NCBI GenBank assembly: GCA_022822855.1
Contig: JAJDYG010000005.1
Span: forward strand, 62,001-126,000
DNA: 64,000 nt
Direction of reading: 5' to 3'
DNA from: Dehalococcoidia bacterium
Lineage (GTDB): Bacteria; Chloroflexota; Dehalococcoidia; Bin125
Numbering within the stretch: position 1 is the stretch's first letter; each line of letters opens with the position of its first letter. The position numbers and the translations under genes were made by a program. Below are positions 8,068 to 16,561 of this stretch, in pieces. The notes beneath the pieces were generated by a model. That model was given only the letters and a program-made list of their open reading frames with translations, made no database searches and had not been told where the DNA came from.

Positions 8068-8604
8068 CTACCTCAAGCCCATCGGCACGACGGACACACC
8101 TGCCGCAATCAAACGAATCGGTGCCTCACGGCCGATCACGATCCGCACCTCGCACAAGTCACCAGCCTGCAACGAGTCACCGAGCGACTCGAGCGGCCTG
8201 ACCAACAGCAGAGGTCGTCGATCGTCGCCGTCGTCTGACATCGACTGCACGGCGTCGCCCAACCCGCCGACCTGAACCACCGAACCCTCCAATGCGCCGT
8301 CAAGCCCGTCCGACGTGATCCGTGCCGTCATACCTGTCTCCACCCGACGCGCGTCCTCGATCGATAGTCGCGACACCGCTGCAATGTTCCCCTGCGGTAA
8401 GTCAATCAACGCGCACGACACCGACAGTCCGCGCTCGACCGTACCGAACACCGCCCACAACAGCGCCGCGACGAGCGCGCAACCAAGCAGCAACAGCACG
8501 AACCACTCGTGCGGCGCCATAATCCGCAGCAGACTGTCGATCGGCTCCTTCCGACCTCGTCGCGCGAATGCCCCATCGCGAAACACCCGTCGACGCTCGG
8601 ACAT
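8068..8604 (-). CDS. Membrane-anchored protein resembling the N-terminus of NHLM bacteriocin secretion (HlyD-like) adaptors
   Basis: The 178-residue protein starts with a basic stretch, then KEPIDSLLRIMAPHEWFVLLLLG and one hydrophobic segment (about residues 40-60) ending WAVFGTVERG. This closely matches the N-terminal anchor of NHLM/NHPM bacteriocin secretion proteins. After a short beta-rich region (VETGMTARITSDG, LEGSVVQVG) it ends with the second half of a barrel-like domain; the long coiled-coil hairpin of true adaptors is missing. No ABC transporter, peptidase or precursor peptide is nearby. ATG 8604 is preferred to a TTG at 8631. It could be a shortened relic or a minimal adaptor. Confidence 0.5.
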   Translation of the reverse strand: MSERRRVFRDGAFARRGRKEPIDSLLRIMAPHEWFVLLLLGCALVAALLWAVFGTVERGLSVSCALIDLPQGNIAAVSRLSIEDARRVETGMTARITSDGLDGALEGSVVQVGGLGDAVQSMSDDGDDRRPLLLVRPLESLGDSLQAGDLCEVRIVIGREAPIRLIAAGVSVVPMGLR

Positions 8605-8665
8605 AGCCCGCAACCCTCTCACAGCGCGCAATCGCCAGTCAGAGCAGCAACAGATAACTCGCCCC

Positions 8666-8821
8666 CGACCCAGGAGAGGTCGCCCTGCCAGAGGTGCCAG
8701 TCGGGGCGGCAGACGCCGCAGGCTTCGACTCGGACCAGCGCATCTCTGGACCGATCACCGGATCGTCGAACTCACGGACGACGAGCGGCTGGCGGACGCT
8801 TTCCATCACGACGGCTTTCCT
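8666..8821 (-). pseudogene. Decayed copy of the 5' end of the alcohol dehydrogenase gene
   Basis: The bases align almost throughout with the first 50 or so codons of the dehydrogenase at 6924-7967 (the zinc motif ACGVCR and WHLWQGDLSWVG are recognisable). The ATG has become AGG, and one base is lost in the stretch equivalent to 7884-7905, shifting the frame. Similarity stops abruptly at 8666, before the Zn-binding GHE motif. It is therefore a non-functional fragment of a duplication. Confidence 0.8.
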
Positions 8822-8926
8822 CAGGGGACTCCTTACCAGGGTCTGCGTTCACTCAAATCTGCTCAGAAGCTAGCAAATTGAAGGCTACTCACTTGATGGC
8901 GCGATCTCGCGGACGAGGTCGGAGTT

Positions 8927-9331
8927 TCACAGCTGCAATGGCTGCAATGGACCGACGCGGATTGACTCGGAAACCGAATAGGCGTTGAGTCCGGCGCGGA
9001 AGCTGACTTGGCGGCGGATGTCGGAGACTGGCAGCGCGAGGTCGGTCGGGTCGCTCTCGGCCTGGGACGTGACCAGGTGGGCAATCTGCTCGATGATCGG
9101 GCGCTGGGCGGTTCGCGCGCGCTGGCGGTCAAGGGGGATGACGTAGCGTCGGCCTCGCTCGACTTCTTGCCAGGTGTAGCGGTAGGACCAGCTATAGGTG
9201 AGGGTCTCGGCGTGGGAGTCCGTCAAGGGGACGACCGGCAGGCCGAGTTGCTGATCGAAGGCGAGGGCTTGCTCGATCTGGTCGAGTTCTCCGTGGAGGA
9301 AGTCGAGGAGAGGGTCTTCCGTTTGGGTCAT
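8927..9331 (-). CDS. Hypothetical protein
   Basis: A 134-residue protein that I do not recognise. It is predicted soluble: an acidic helical start (DPLLDFLHGELDQIEQAL), a tract SHAETLTYSWSYRYTWQEVERGRRY of alternating aromatic residues that looks like beta strands, and a short C-terminal part. ATG 9331 is chosen over a start at 9382 inside the upstream repeat. It lies between the dehydrogenase pseudogene and the enoyl-CoA hydratase gene on the same strand. No function inferred. Confidence 0.5.
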   Translation of the reverse strand: MTQTEDPLLDFLHGELDQIEQALAFDQQLGLPVVPLTDSHAETLTYSWSYRYTWQEVERGRRYVIPLDRQRARTAQRPIIEQIAHLVTSQAESDPTDLALPVSDIRRQVSFRAGLNAYSVSESIRVGPLQPLQL

Positions 9332-9372
9332 TTTCTTGCTTCGCAAGGGAGTGCTTTTGGCCTGCTGAATTT

Positions 9373-9428
9373 TCACCCTCACCCTAACCCTCTCCCTCGA
9401 GGGGACCGGAGGGGAGAGCGAGGGGGTC
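9373..9428. repeat. C-rich/G-rich imperfect palindrome (CCCTCACCCTAACCCTC type)
   Basis: CCCTCACCCTAACCCTCTCCC on one side and GGGGAGAGCGAGGGGGT on the other, around CGAGGGGACCGG. It resembles widespread REP-like intergenic elements and differs in core from the TTCGGCATCT family in this window. It lies in the gap after the enoyl-CoA hydratase stop. Confidence 0.55.
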
Positions 9429-9437
9429 TTGTTTGGT

Positions 9438-10223
9438 TTAGCGGAAGACGGGGTCTCGCTTTTCGAAGAAGGCGGCCATGCCTTCTTTGGCTTCTGGCCG
9501 GCGGGCGGCGTCGCAGATTTCGCGGGTTTCCCACTCCATCTGGGTTTCCAGGCCTTCGTTCCAGGAGTTGTGGTAGAGCCGCTTGGCTGCTCCGATTGAC
9601 TCGGTGGGACCGGCGGCGAGCTGGGCGGCCAGGGCGTGGGCGGCGTCCTGCAATTCCTCGTCCGGGACGACCCGGTTGATCATGCCCCAGTCGAGCGCCT
9701 CCTGCGCGGAGAGCATGCGGTTGGTCAGGCAGAGTTCGAGCGAGCGTCGGAGTCCGACGAGCCGGGGGAGGAAGTAAGTGGAGGATCCGTCGGGAGTGAG
9801 GCCGATGCGCGAGTAGGCCATCGTGAAGCGTGATGACTCGCCGGCGAGGGCGAGGTCGCCGATCAGGGCGAGGCTCATCCCTGCTCCGGCGCAAGTGCCG
9901 TTGATCGCCGTGATCACGGGGGCGTCCATGCGGGTGAAGCGCGAGACGGCGGCGTGCAGGTAGGTGGTCATTTCTTTGACGTAGGTGGCCATCTCGGGTC
10001 CGACGGGCGGGAAGCCGCGCAGGTCTGCGCCGGTGCAGAAAAAACGGCCGGAGCCCCGGAAGACGACGGCGCGGACATCGGGATCGTCGTCGACGAGGAT
10101 CGAGGCGTCCAACAGCTCCTTGCACATCTCCATTGAAAGCGAGTTGGCCGCCTCGGGCCGGTTGATCGTGATGGTCGCCACGCTGTCGGCGACCTCGTAG
10201 ATGAGGGTGTTGTAGTCCGCCAC
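9438..10223 (-). CDS. Enoyl-CoA hydratase/isomerase family protein
   Basis: A 261-residue crotonase-fold protein. It has the CoA/oxyanion segment VVFRGSGRFFCTGADL, the second oxyanion stretch INGTCAGAGMSLALIGDLALA and the active-site region FTMAYSRIGLTPDGSSTYFLPRLVG, closest in style to PaaG-like enzymes. It likely acts on enoyl-CoA esters in fatty-acid or aromatic degradation. Divergent from the dienelactone hydrolase gene across 76 bp that must hold both promoters. Confidence 0.88.
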   Translation of the reverse strand: MADYNTLIYEVADSVATITINRPEAANSLSMEMCKELLDASILVDDDPDVRAVVFRGSGRFFCTGADLRGFPPVGPEMATYVKEMTTYLHAAVSRFTRMDAPVITAINGTCAGAGMSLALIGDLALAGESSRFTMAYSRIGLTPDGSSTYFLPRLVGLRRSLELCLTNRMLSAQEALDWGMINRVVPDEELQDAAHALAAQLAAGPTESIGAAKRLYHNSWNEGLETQMEWETREICDAARRPEAKEGMAAFFEKRDPVFR

Positions 10224-10299
10224 GGTGCCAGTCCTTCGCTAGTGTTGGCTCACGCGAGCCGTATCAAGCGCAGGCTATCGCGAGTCCTGGAGGTGTCCG

Positions 10300-11043
10300 A
10301 TGTCCAGCGAAACCGTCCGCATCCCGACAGGTGACGGCGATCTGTCTGCCTACCTGGCATTGCCAGAGGGCTCGGACGAGGTACATCCCGGTGTTCTCGT
10401 GCTGCACGAACTGTTTGGGCTCAATGACGACATCAGGCGGATTGCTCGGCGAATTGCTGATCACGGCTATGTCGCGCTGGCTCCTGATCTGTATTCGGTT
10501 GGTCCTCGCGCGAAGCCGATTTGCATCCGTCGCACGATGCGGGCGCTGCGCAGTGGCGAGGGCCGGGCGTTCGACGACATTGAGGCCGCTCGGAGCTGGC
10601 TGGCCGATCGTGAGGAGGTCGATGCATCGCGGATGGCGGTCGCCGGTTTCTGTCTGGGCGGCGGCTTCGCGATTCTGCACGCGGCTCGGTCGCCGATCGG
10701 CGCGGCGGCCAATTTCTACGGCGCGGTTCCGCGCGAGGCGGAGGCACTGGAGGGAATCTGTCCGGTGTTCGGCGCGTACGGCGAACGTGATCGAGTGTTC
10801 GTAGGGCAAGCGGAGCGGCTGCGCGGGCATCTGAGCGCGCTCGATGTGGAGCATGAGGTCAACGTCTATCCGGGGGCCGGGCACTCGTTTATGAACCGGT
10901 ACCGGGGGCTGCAGTCGCTGCTGGTTCGCTTTTCGCCGATGTCGGTTGGTTATCACGAGGACTCGGCAGAAGCAGCCTGGGCAACAATGTTGGACTTCTT
11001 CGAGCAAAACCTGGACGGAACAACAGAGGCGTTCCGGACGTAA
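10300..11043 (+). CDS. Dienelactone hydrolase family protein
   Basis: A 247-residue alpha/beta hydrolase. The nucleophile elbow GFCLGGG carries the Cys that marks dienelactone hydrolases, followed by an Asp region (FGAYGERDRVF) and the catalytic His in YPGAGHSFMN. The N-terminus (DGDLSAYLALPEG...PGVLVLHELFGLNDDIR) is typical. It is probably a cytoplasmic carboxylic-ester or lactone hydrolase. The neighbouring enoyl-CoA hydratase suggests a degradation pathway, but the substrate is open. Confidence 0.87.
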   Translation: MSSETVRIPTGDGDLSAYLALPEGSDEVHPGVLVLHELFGLNDDIRRIARRIADHGYVALAPDLYSVGPRAKPICIRRTMRALRSGEGRAFDDIEAARSWLADREEVDASRMAVAGFCLGGGFAILHAARSPIGAAANFYGAVPREAEALEGICPVFGAYGERDRVFVGQAERLRGHLSALDVEHEVNVYPGAGHSFMNRYRGLQSLLVRFSPMSVGYHEDSAEAAWATMLDFFEQNLDGTTEAFRT

Positions 11044-11091
11044 CGTAAGAACGGGTCCGCATGAGTCTGCGGACAGTGAGAGGAACAGAGA

Positions 11092-11937
11092 ATGAAGCTC
11101 AGGGCATTGCACATGACAACGGGCCGCCTGCTGGTGTTGTTGACGCTGGCGGCGGCGCTGTTGATCGCCGGTGCGCTTAGCGTGCGCGCCGACCAGGAGT
11201 ACGATCTGAAGCTGGTCCCCAGTTCAGATCAGCAGTTAACCACGTTGACGATTGAGGGAGCAGCCTCGCGGACGGTTGCCTATGACGGCGCGGAGGCGAG
11301 ATTCAGAGTGGTGGTTGAGCGTGATTCGGCGCTCGAGGCGCGCCAAGCGGGCGCCGTGGCGGTGAACGCAATCAGCGAGGCCGTCAATGCGAACTGCACG
11401 CCCGGCGAGCCGGAGGACGCCGATCACACTGCGGATCCCACGTGCATCTCGCCCAATGGACTACAGAATGTCGGTTTCCGGCTCGGTCAGGTCTGGGATT
11501 GGACCGAAGCAGGCCGGGTGCTGCGTGGCTGGGAGTACGAGTACCGCCTGAAAATCGCCATTCGCGGGACCGGGTTCGCCGGCGGACTTGTCGATCTGTT
11601 GATCCAAGCAGGAGCCGACGACCTGCAGTTCGACGGTCTCGACTTCACCGCCTCCGGTCGCGCCGAAGCGGAGCGGCTGGCCCTGCTCGACGCGATCGAC
11701 GACGCGCAGGCTACCGCCGACTCGATTGCGGATCACATGGGCTACGAGATCGTGCGAGTCGTGGAGCTTAGCCCGATTGGCAGCCTGACGGCCTCGCGTG
11801 TCATTGAGGAAGCGGCTGAGGCTGCCTTTGCCGACGACGGGTTCGAACCAACGCCGGTGTTCTCCGGCAGCGAGTCGGTGCCCGCGAGGGTTCGGATGGT
11901 CTTTGAGCTGCGTCCGATGCCAGAGGTCGAGGAGTAG
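11092..11937 (+). CDS. SIMPL (DUF541) domain secreted protein
   Basis: The 281-residue protein has a signal-peptide-like start (RLLVLLTLAAALLIAGALSVRA). It then shows the SIMPL pattern: LTIEGAASRTVAYDGAEARFRVVVE, a long Ala/Glu-rich helix, NVGFRLGQVWDWTEAGRVLRGWEYEYRLKI and a C-terminal RVRMVFELRP strand. SIMPL proteins are exported and form oligomeric assemblies in some bacteria; their role is poorly known. A Cys pair (NCTP...PTCIS, near residues 100-120) could form a disulfide. Likely cotranscribed with the hydrolase 48 nt upstream. Confidence 0.72.
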   Translation: MKLRALHMTTGRLLVLLTLAAALLIAGALSVRADQEYDLKLVPSSDQQLTTLTIEGAASRTVAYDGAEARFRVVVERDSALEARQAGAVAVNAISEAVNANCTPGEPEDADHTADPTCISPNGLQNVGFRLGQVWDWTEAGRVLRGWEYEYRLKIAIRGTGFAGGLVDLLIQAGADDLQFDGLDFTASGRAEAERLALLDAIDDAQATADSIADHMGYEIVRVVELSPIGSLTASRVIEEAAEAAFADDGFEPTPVFSGSESVPARVRMVFELRPMPEVEE

Positions 11938-11958
11938 CCAGCGCGCGGTGTGGCTGAT

Positions 11959-12648
11959 CTATTCGGCGGAATCTTCCATGTCCCGCGCCGACTCCAGGTT
12001 CCAGACGTACTCGAAGCTGATCGTCAGTCCTGGACAGACCGGCTCCGCAGAGAGTTCGTCGGGCCGTTCGACCATGTCGACGATCCCATCGGCCTGGTAG
12101 ACGTAGACTGTCTCGCGCTCGGGGACGACGAGCCAGCCGAGCCGTGTGCCGCCGGCGATCCAGGCTGCCATCTTCCGTTGCTGGCTAGCGATCGTGTCGC
12201 TGCCCGAGCGGACTTCGATGACGAAATCGGGGCAGATCGGCTGGAAGGTCTCGCCGCGCTGTTCTTCGGTCATCGATGCTCGCCGCTGAGGACTGGTCCA
12301 GGCGGCGTCGGGCGCGGCGGTGTTGCCGTCGCCACGGGTATATCCGCCGCTCGATCCCGTGGTCACGCCTCCGACACCGCTGCGGACCCAGTTACGCAGT
12401 TGAGCTCCGAGTTCCATACATATCTCGTCGGCGTCGATTCCGGCGGGCGCCATGATCACCAGATCTCCGGTTGCGGTTCGCTCGAACTGCCAGGGTCTGT
12501 TGAGCACGCTGATCTGTTCGAGCAGTTTGTCCGATAGCGGTGTGTCTTCAGGGAAGCGCAGCAGCACAGGAAGATCGGTCGTGGAGAGGGCGATGTCGGG
12601 CCAAACATTTGGTGGTTTGACGACGGGCTTCGTCGGGGTCGAGACCAT
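11959..12648 (-). CDS. Uma2 family (DUF820) putative nuclease, copy 2
   Basis: A 229-residue member of the same family as the genes at 2085 and 18746. Key features are the PDAAWTS region, PDFVIEVRSGSDTIASQQRKM and the C-terminus CPGLTISFEYVW. An insertion of Gly/Thr-rich sequence (SGVGGVTTGSSGGYTRG) before the first Asp is not present in the other two. Convergent with the SIMPL gene and upstream of the EF-G-like gene on the minus strand. Confidence 0.82.
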   Translation of the reverse strand: MVSTPTKPVVKPPNVWPDIALSTTDLPVLLRFPEDTPLSDKLLEQISVLNRPWQFERTATGDLVIMAPAGIDADEICMELGAQLRNWVRSGVGGVTTGSSGGYTRGDGNTAAPDAAWTSPQRRASMTEEQRGETFQPICPDFVIEVRSGSDTIASQQRKMAAWIAGGTRLGWLVVPERETVYVYQADGIVDMVERPDELSAEPVCPGLTISFEYVWNLESARDMEDSAE

Positions 12649-12672
12649 GACAATGCGCTTCCGTGGCGAACG

Positions 12673-14637
12673 CTATCCGGCGGCGGCTGCAGCCTCGGCG
12701 TCCTGGCGGACTTTCTGCGCCACGTGTTCGGGGACCTGGTCGTAGCGGTCGAACTGCCAGGAGAAGGTTCCCCGGCCTCCGGTCATTGATCGGAGGTCGG
12801 TGGCGTAGTGCAGGAACTCGGCCATCGGACCCTCTGCGATGACAACTGTGGAGTCGGGCGGGTCATCGGCCTGCTCCATGCCGAGTACACGGGCGCGGCG
12901 TGAGTTGAGATCGCTGATGACATCACCGGTGGACGATTCCGGCGCGGTGATCCTGAACGTCTGGATCGGCTCCAGCAGGATCGGACGCGCCGAGGAGACG
13001 CTTTCCTTGAGCGCCTGCGATGCGGCCAGCTTGAACGCCATCTCGGACGAGTCGACGTCGTGGTGTTTGCCGTCGTAGAGCGTGACGCGGAGATCGGTGA
13101 GCGGGAAGGTGCCACGCGGCAACGACTCCACGACTCCCTTCTCGACCGCAGGGATGTAGTTGCGAGGCACTGCGCCGCCGACGATCTCGTCGCTGAACTC
13201 GAATCCCGCTCCCCGAGGCTGGGGTTCCACCCGGAGTGCGACGCGCGCGTACTGTCCGCTGCCACCGGTCTGTTTCTTGTGCAGATACTCGGCCTGGCCC
13301 CTGGCCGTGACGGTCTCGCGGTAGGGCACGCGACGATCCTTGATGTCGACCTCGACGTGGAACTTGCTGGCCAACCGGCCGGCGGAGAGCTGCACGTGAG
13401 ACTCGCTCAGGCCACTGAGAATCATCTCGCCAGAGTCGCGGTCGCGCTCGATCTGCAGCGTTGGATCGCCTTCGACCAATCTGGTGAGCGAGGGTCCGAG
13501 CTTGTCGACGTCGGCCTTGGTCCTGGGTTCAACCGCGGCGGCGAAGATTGGCGCCGGCATTTCGGGCGGAGGAATCAGCAGGCTCGAGCCCTTCTCACGC
13601 AGGGTGTTGAAGGTCGTGGTGTGCTGGAGCTTGGTCACGACGCCGATGTCGCCGGCCGACAGTTCAGGTACGCCGGATAGGGTCTTGCCGGTCGCACGGG
13701 AGAGGCCTGCGAGGCGCTCGTCTTCGCCGGTTTGGGCGTTATCGAGGTGAGCCTCTGAGGCGATGGAACCGGAGACGACCCGGAGGAAGGAGAGGCGCCC
13801 GACGAACTCGTCGGCCGTGGTCTTGAACACGAACGCGCCTGATGCGCCGTTGGCATCGATTCCATCGGCGATCGCGGGCGATTCCGATGGGTCAGGCAGC
13901 ATGCCATTGATCAGGCCGAGCAGTTCGCTCGATCCGACGCCGGACACTGCCGACATCGGCAGCACCGGGGCGAGCGAGCCGGCGAGCATGGCTGCTTTGA
14001 CGGCGGAGCGCAGGTCGTCTTCCTCGATCTGCTCGTCCTCCAGATAGAGCATCATCAAGTCTTCGTCGGCCTCGACGATCTGCTCGATCAGTCCCTCACG
14101 CCCATCAGCTTCTTCGTTGCCCAAGACATCGATCAGTTCGGTGAAGGATGACTCGGCGCCGTTGGGGAGGAAGAGGGGCTGGCACTCGGAGCCGAGAATC
14201 GACTGGACAGAGTCGAGCGCCTCGTCGAAGGACGAGTTGTCACGGTCCAGTCGCGAGATCACGACTGAGCGAGGAATGCCGCGCTTGCCGGCCATGCGCC
14301 AGACCGTCTCGGTCCCAACCTGCACGCCCGAGGAGGCGTCGACGACCACGATCACCGCGTCCACGACCGATAGCGAGGCCACGACCTCGCCGACGAAGTC
14401 GGCGTAGCCGGGCGTGTCGAGCAGATTGATCCGCGTGCCGTTGTGTTCGATCGAGACGAGCGAGGTCGAAATCGACATGCCGCGCTGCTGTTCCTCGGGG
14501 TCGTAGTCCGAGATCGTGTTGCCTTCCTCGACTCGTCCCAGTCTCGTCGTCACCCCGGTGGCGAAGGCGAGCGCCTCGACCAGCGTCGTCTTGCCTGCTC
14601 CCTGGTGCCCAACCACTGCCACATTGCGAACAGCCAT
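12673..14637 (-). CDS. Elongation factor G-like GTPase (EF-G paralogue)
   Basis: A 654-residue translational-GTPase relative, shorter than canonical EF-G (about 700). Seen in order: P-loop GHQGAGKTTL, switch region EEQQRGMSIST, DTPGYADF, a G4 element reading VVISRLD where NKxD is usual, EF-G domain II (AFVFKTTADEFVGRLSFLRVVSG), and domains III-V (HKKQTGGSGQYARV, GYV-like regions). This matches the EF-G-like clade of Actinobacteria and Chloroflexi, not the main FusA. It may act on ribosomes under special conditions; its real role is unknown. No rpsL/rpsG/tuf neighbours, which supports a paralogue. Confidence 0.85.
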   Translation of the reverse strand: MAVRNVAVVGHQGAGKTTLVEALAFATGVTTRLGRVEEGNTISDYDPEEQQRGMSISTSLVSIEHNGTRINLLDTPGYADFVGEVVASLSVVDAVIVVVDASSGVQVGTETVWRMAGKRGIPRSVVISRLDRDNSSFDEALDSVQSILGSECQPLFLPNGAESSFTELIDVLGNEEADGREGLIEQIVEADEDLMMLYLEDEQIEEDDLRSAVKAAMLAGSLAPVLPMSAVSGVGSSELLGLINGMLPDPSESPAIADGIDANGASGAFVFKTTADEFVGRLSFLRVVSGSIASEAHLDNAQTGEDERLAGLSRATGKTLSGVPELSAGDIGVVTKLQHTTTFNTLREKGSSLLIPPPEMPAPIFAAAVEPRTKADVDKLGPSLTRLVEGDPTLQIERDRDSGEMILSGLSESHVQLSAGRLASKFHVEVDIKDRRVPYRETVTARGQAEYLHKKQTGGSGQYARVALRVEPQPRGAGFEFSDEIVGGAVPRNYIPAVEKGVVESLPRGTFPLTDLRVTLYDGKHHDVDSSEMAFKLAASQALKESVSSARPILLEPIQTFRITAPESSTGDVISDLNSRRARVLGMEQADDPPDSTVVIAEGPMAEFLHYATDLRSMTGGRGTFSWQFDRYDQVPEHVAQKVRQDAEAAAAAG

Positions 14638-14780
14638 GACGAAACCCTCCGAAGCTCACGGGCCAGATTGGCCTCAGGTTAACGGATGCACCAGCGGCTG
14701 AAGCGTGAAACTCAGACCTCGCTCGGAGAGGAGACGAAGCAGGCGGAGGAGGCCCGCTGGAGACTGGAGGAACCACAGGA

Positions 14781-14822
14781 ACCCCCTCAGTCACTTCGTG
14801 ACAGCTCCCGCAACGGGGAGCT
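14781..14822. repeat. Intergenic palindromic repeat, copy 4
   Basis: CCCCCTCAGTCACTTCGTGACAGCTCCC followed by a GGGGAGCT arm, with an inner hairpin TCACTTCGTGA. The rest of the 14638-14833 gap shows no gene. Confidence 0.6.
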
Positions 14823-14833
14823 CTTGATCGGCC

Positions 14834-16543
14834 CTAGACGGCGAGGTCGATGACTTCGAGCTCCGGCTGACCCCTGAGGCCCCGTCTGAGCCGCCAGACG
14901 ATGTCTACCTGCGATCCGATCTCGGCCGCGGCTCCGCCCAGACGCCAGCCAACTGCGGACCAGCCATCGAGGTCCAGTCGCAGATGACTTCGGTCTGTGC
15001 CCATCGTCTTCGCTTGCCGGACGCCGACGCCGTTGCTGAGGAACGTCGGGGCCGGGTTGCCCTCGCCGAATGGCGCGAGTCGTTCGATCCAGCCCACGGT
15101 TTGACGTGTCATCGCGGACAACGGGACTTGGGCATCGATCTCAGTTCGTCCTTCCAGTGCCGCCCAGGCGCCTGCTTCGCCGGCGTCGAGTTGCGCCTGG
15201 GCGGCCTCGTTGAAGCGAGCCATCAGAGATCCAAGCCGAGACGGGTCGGCCGAAAAACCGGCCGCCATCATGTGCCCGCCGCCCCGGACGAGCAGCTCGC
15301 GCGACGCATCGAGCATTCGCACCAGGTCGAACCCGGCGGCGCTACGGCCGGAGGCTCTGGCTTCGCCATCAACCACCGACCAGACGAAGGCCGGCCGCGA
15401 CCACTGGTCGGCGAGTCGGCCGGCGACGATCCCGACGATCCCGTGATGAATCTCCTCGCTGCCGACGAACAACACGAGCGGCGCCTGGCCTGAGGCGTCG
15501 AGCTGACGGCGGATTTGCTGTTCCGCGTCCGACATCGCGTCGGCTGTGAGCCGGCGACGCTCTTCGTTGAGCGTCTCGAGCCGGCCGGCCAGTTCCCTGG
15601 CTGCGCCCGGCTGCCGTTCCATCAGCATCTCCAGCGCCAGGGATGCATCGGCCAACCGTCCGGCGGCGTTGATTTTGGGCGCGAGCTGGAATCCGATCGT
15701 CTCTGTGTCGATCGGTCCGTTTCCCCGACGTCCCTTGAGTAGGGCGCGTAGACCGGGACGCTCAGTGGACCGCAAGGCTCGCAGGCCCTGATGAACGATC
15801 CAGCGGTTCTCGCCCTTTAGGGGTACAACATCGGCGACGGTCGACATCGCGGCCAGGTCGAGCCAGCGGTTGCGATCGGTGTCCGTCGAGAGGCGCTCGG
15901 CCAATGCTTGAGCGAACCGATAGGCCAAACCGCCCGTCGAGAGCGCTGAAAGCGGATGTCCCGATGGCGCCTGTTTCGGCGAGACGATGGCTGCGCCCTG
16001 CGGCATCGCCTCCGCCGGTTCGTGGTGGTCGAGCACCACTACGTCGAGGCCGTGCTGTTCCCTGGCCGATGCAATCTCATTCAGCGCGGTGATCCCGCAG
16101 TCGGCGGTGATCAGGACCCTGGCGCCGTCGGCCGCGAGCTGTCCGACGGCTTCGTCCTGCAAGCCATAACCCTCACGCTCGCGGTGGGGAATGAAGGGAC
16201 GCGCGTCGACGCCGACCTCGCGCAGCGCTTCGGTCAGAATCGCCGTGCCGGTGATGCCGTCGACGTCGTAGTCGCCGTAGATCGCTACCGGTTCGTCGCG
16301 CGCGGCGGCCAAGACGATGCGCTCTATCGCCTCGTGCCAGTCGCCCAGGACCGACGGCTCGGCGGGCTGATACCACTCAGGATTCAGGAATTCCTGCGCT
16401 GCGGGCACGGTGTCGACCCCGCGCTGCCTCAATAGGCGTCCGACGAACGTGGGTGCGTCCAGGCCCTCAATCGGAGGCGCGTCGTGAGGCTCGGCGATCC
16501 GCCAGGTGCGGCCGAGCCAGCCGTCAGATCGCTCTCGCACCAC
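14834..16543 (-). CDS. recJ: Single-stranded-DNA-specific exonuclease RecJ
   Basis: The 569-residue protein degrades single-stranded DNA 5'-3' in recombination and repair. DHH-family motifs are visible: AIYGDYDVDGITGTAIL (motif I), ITADCGI (II), VVLDHHEPAEAMP (III, the DHH), and APKINAAGRLADASLALEML. The DHHA1 motif VRGGGHMMAAGFS and the C-terminal OB-fold region are also present. Length is normal. The start has the expected RecJ N-terminal extension. It lies 18 nt downstream of fabF on the same strand. Confidence 0.93.
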   Translation of the reverse strand: MVRERSDGWLGRTWRIAEPHDAPPIEGLDAPTFVGRLLRQRGVDTVPAAQEFLNPEWYQPAEPSVLGDWHEAIERIVLAAARDEPVAIYGDYDVDGITGTAILTEALREVGVDARPFIPHREREGYGLQDEAVGQLAADGARVLITADCGITALNEIASAREQHGLDVVVLDHHEPAEAMPQGAAIVSPKQAPSGHPLSALSTGGLAYRFAQALAERLSTDTDRNRWLDLAAMSTVADVVPLKGENRWIVHQGLRALRSTERPGLRALLKGRRGNGPIDTETIGFQLAPKINAAGRLADASLALEMLMERQPGAARELAGRLETLNEERRRLTADAMSDAEQQIRRQLDASGQAPLVLFVGSEEIHHGIVGIVAGRLADQWSRPAFVWSVVDGEARASGRSAAGFDLVRMLDASRELLVRGGGHMMAAGFSADPSRLGSLMARFNEAAQAQLDAGEAGAWAALEGRTEIDAQVPLSAMTRQTVGWIERLAPFGEGNPAPTFLSNGVGVRQAKTMGTDRSHLRLDLDGWSAVGWRLGGAAAEIGSQVDIVWRLRRGLRGQPELEVIDLAV

Positions 16544-16561
16544 GGTGCATCACCCGCCGGC

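Noticed and set aside
7035..8201. 388-residue plus-strand frame
   Set aside because: It is antisense to the alcohol dehydrogenase and the adaptor-like gene. The composition (Asp/Gly/Ala/Val) is the mirror of GC-rich codons.
9373..9428. Treating the CCCTCACCCTAACCCTC element as another copy of the TTCGGCATCT repeat family
   Set aside because: The core sequence differs. Only the general C-rich/G-rich arm design is shared.
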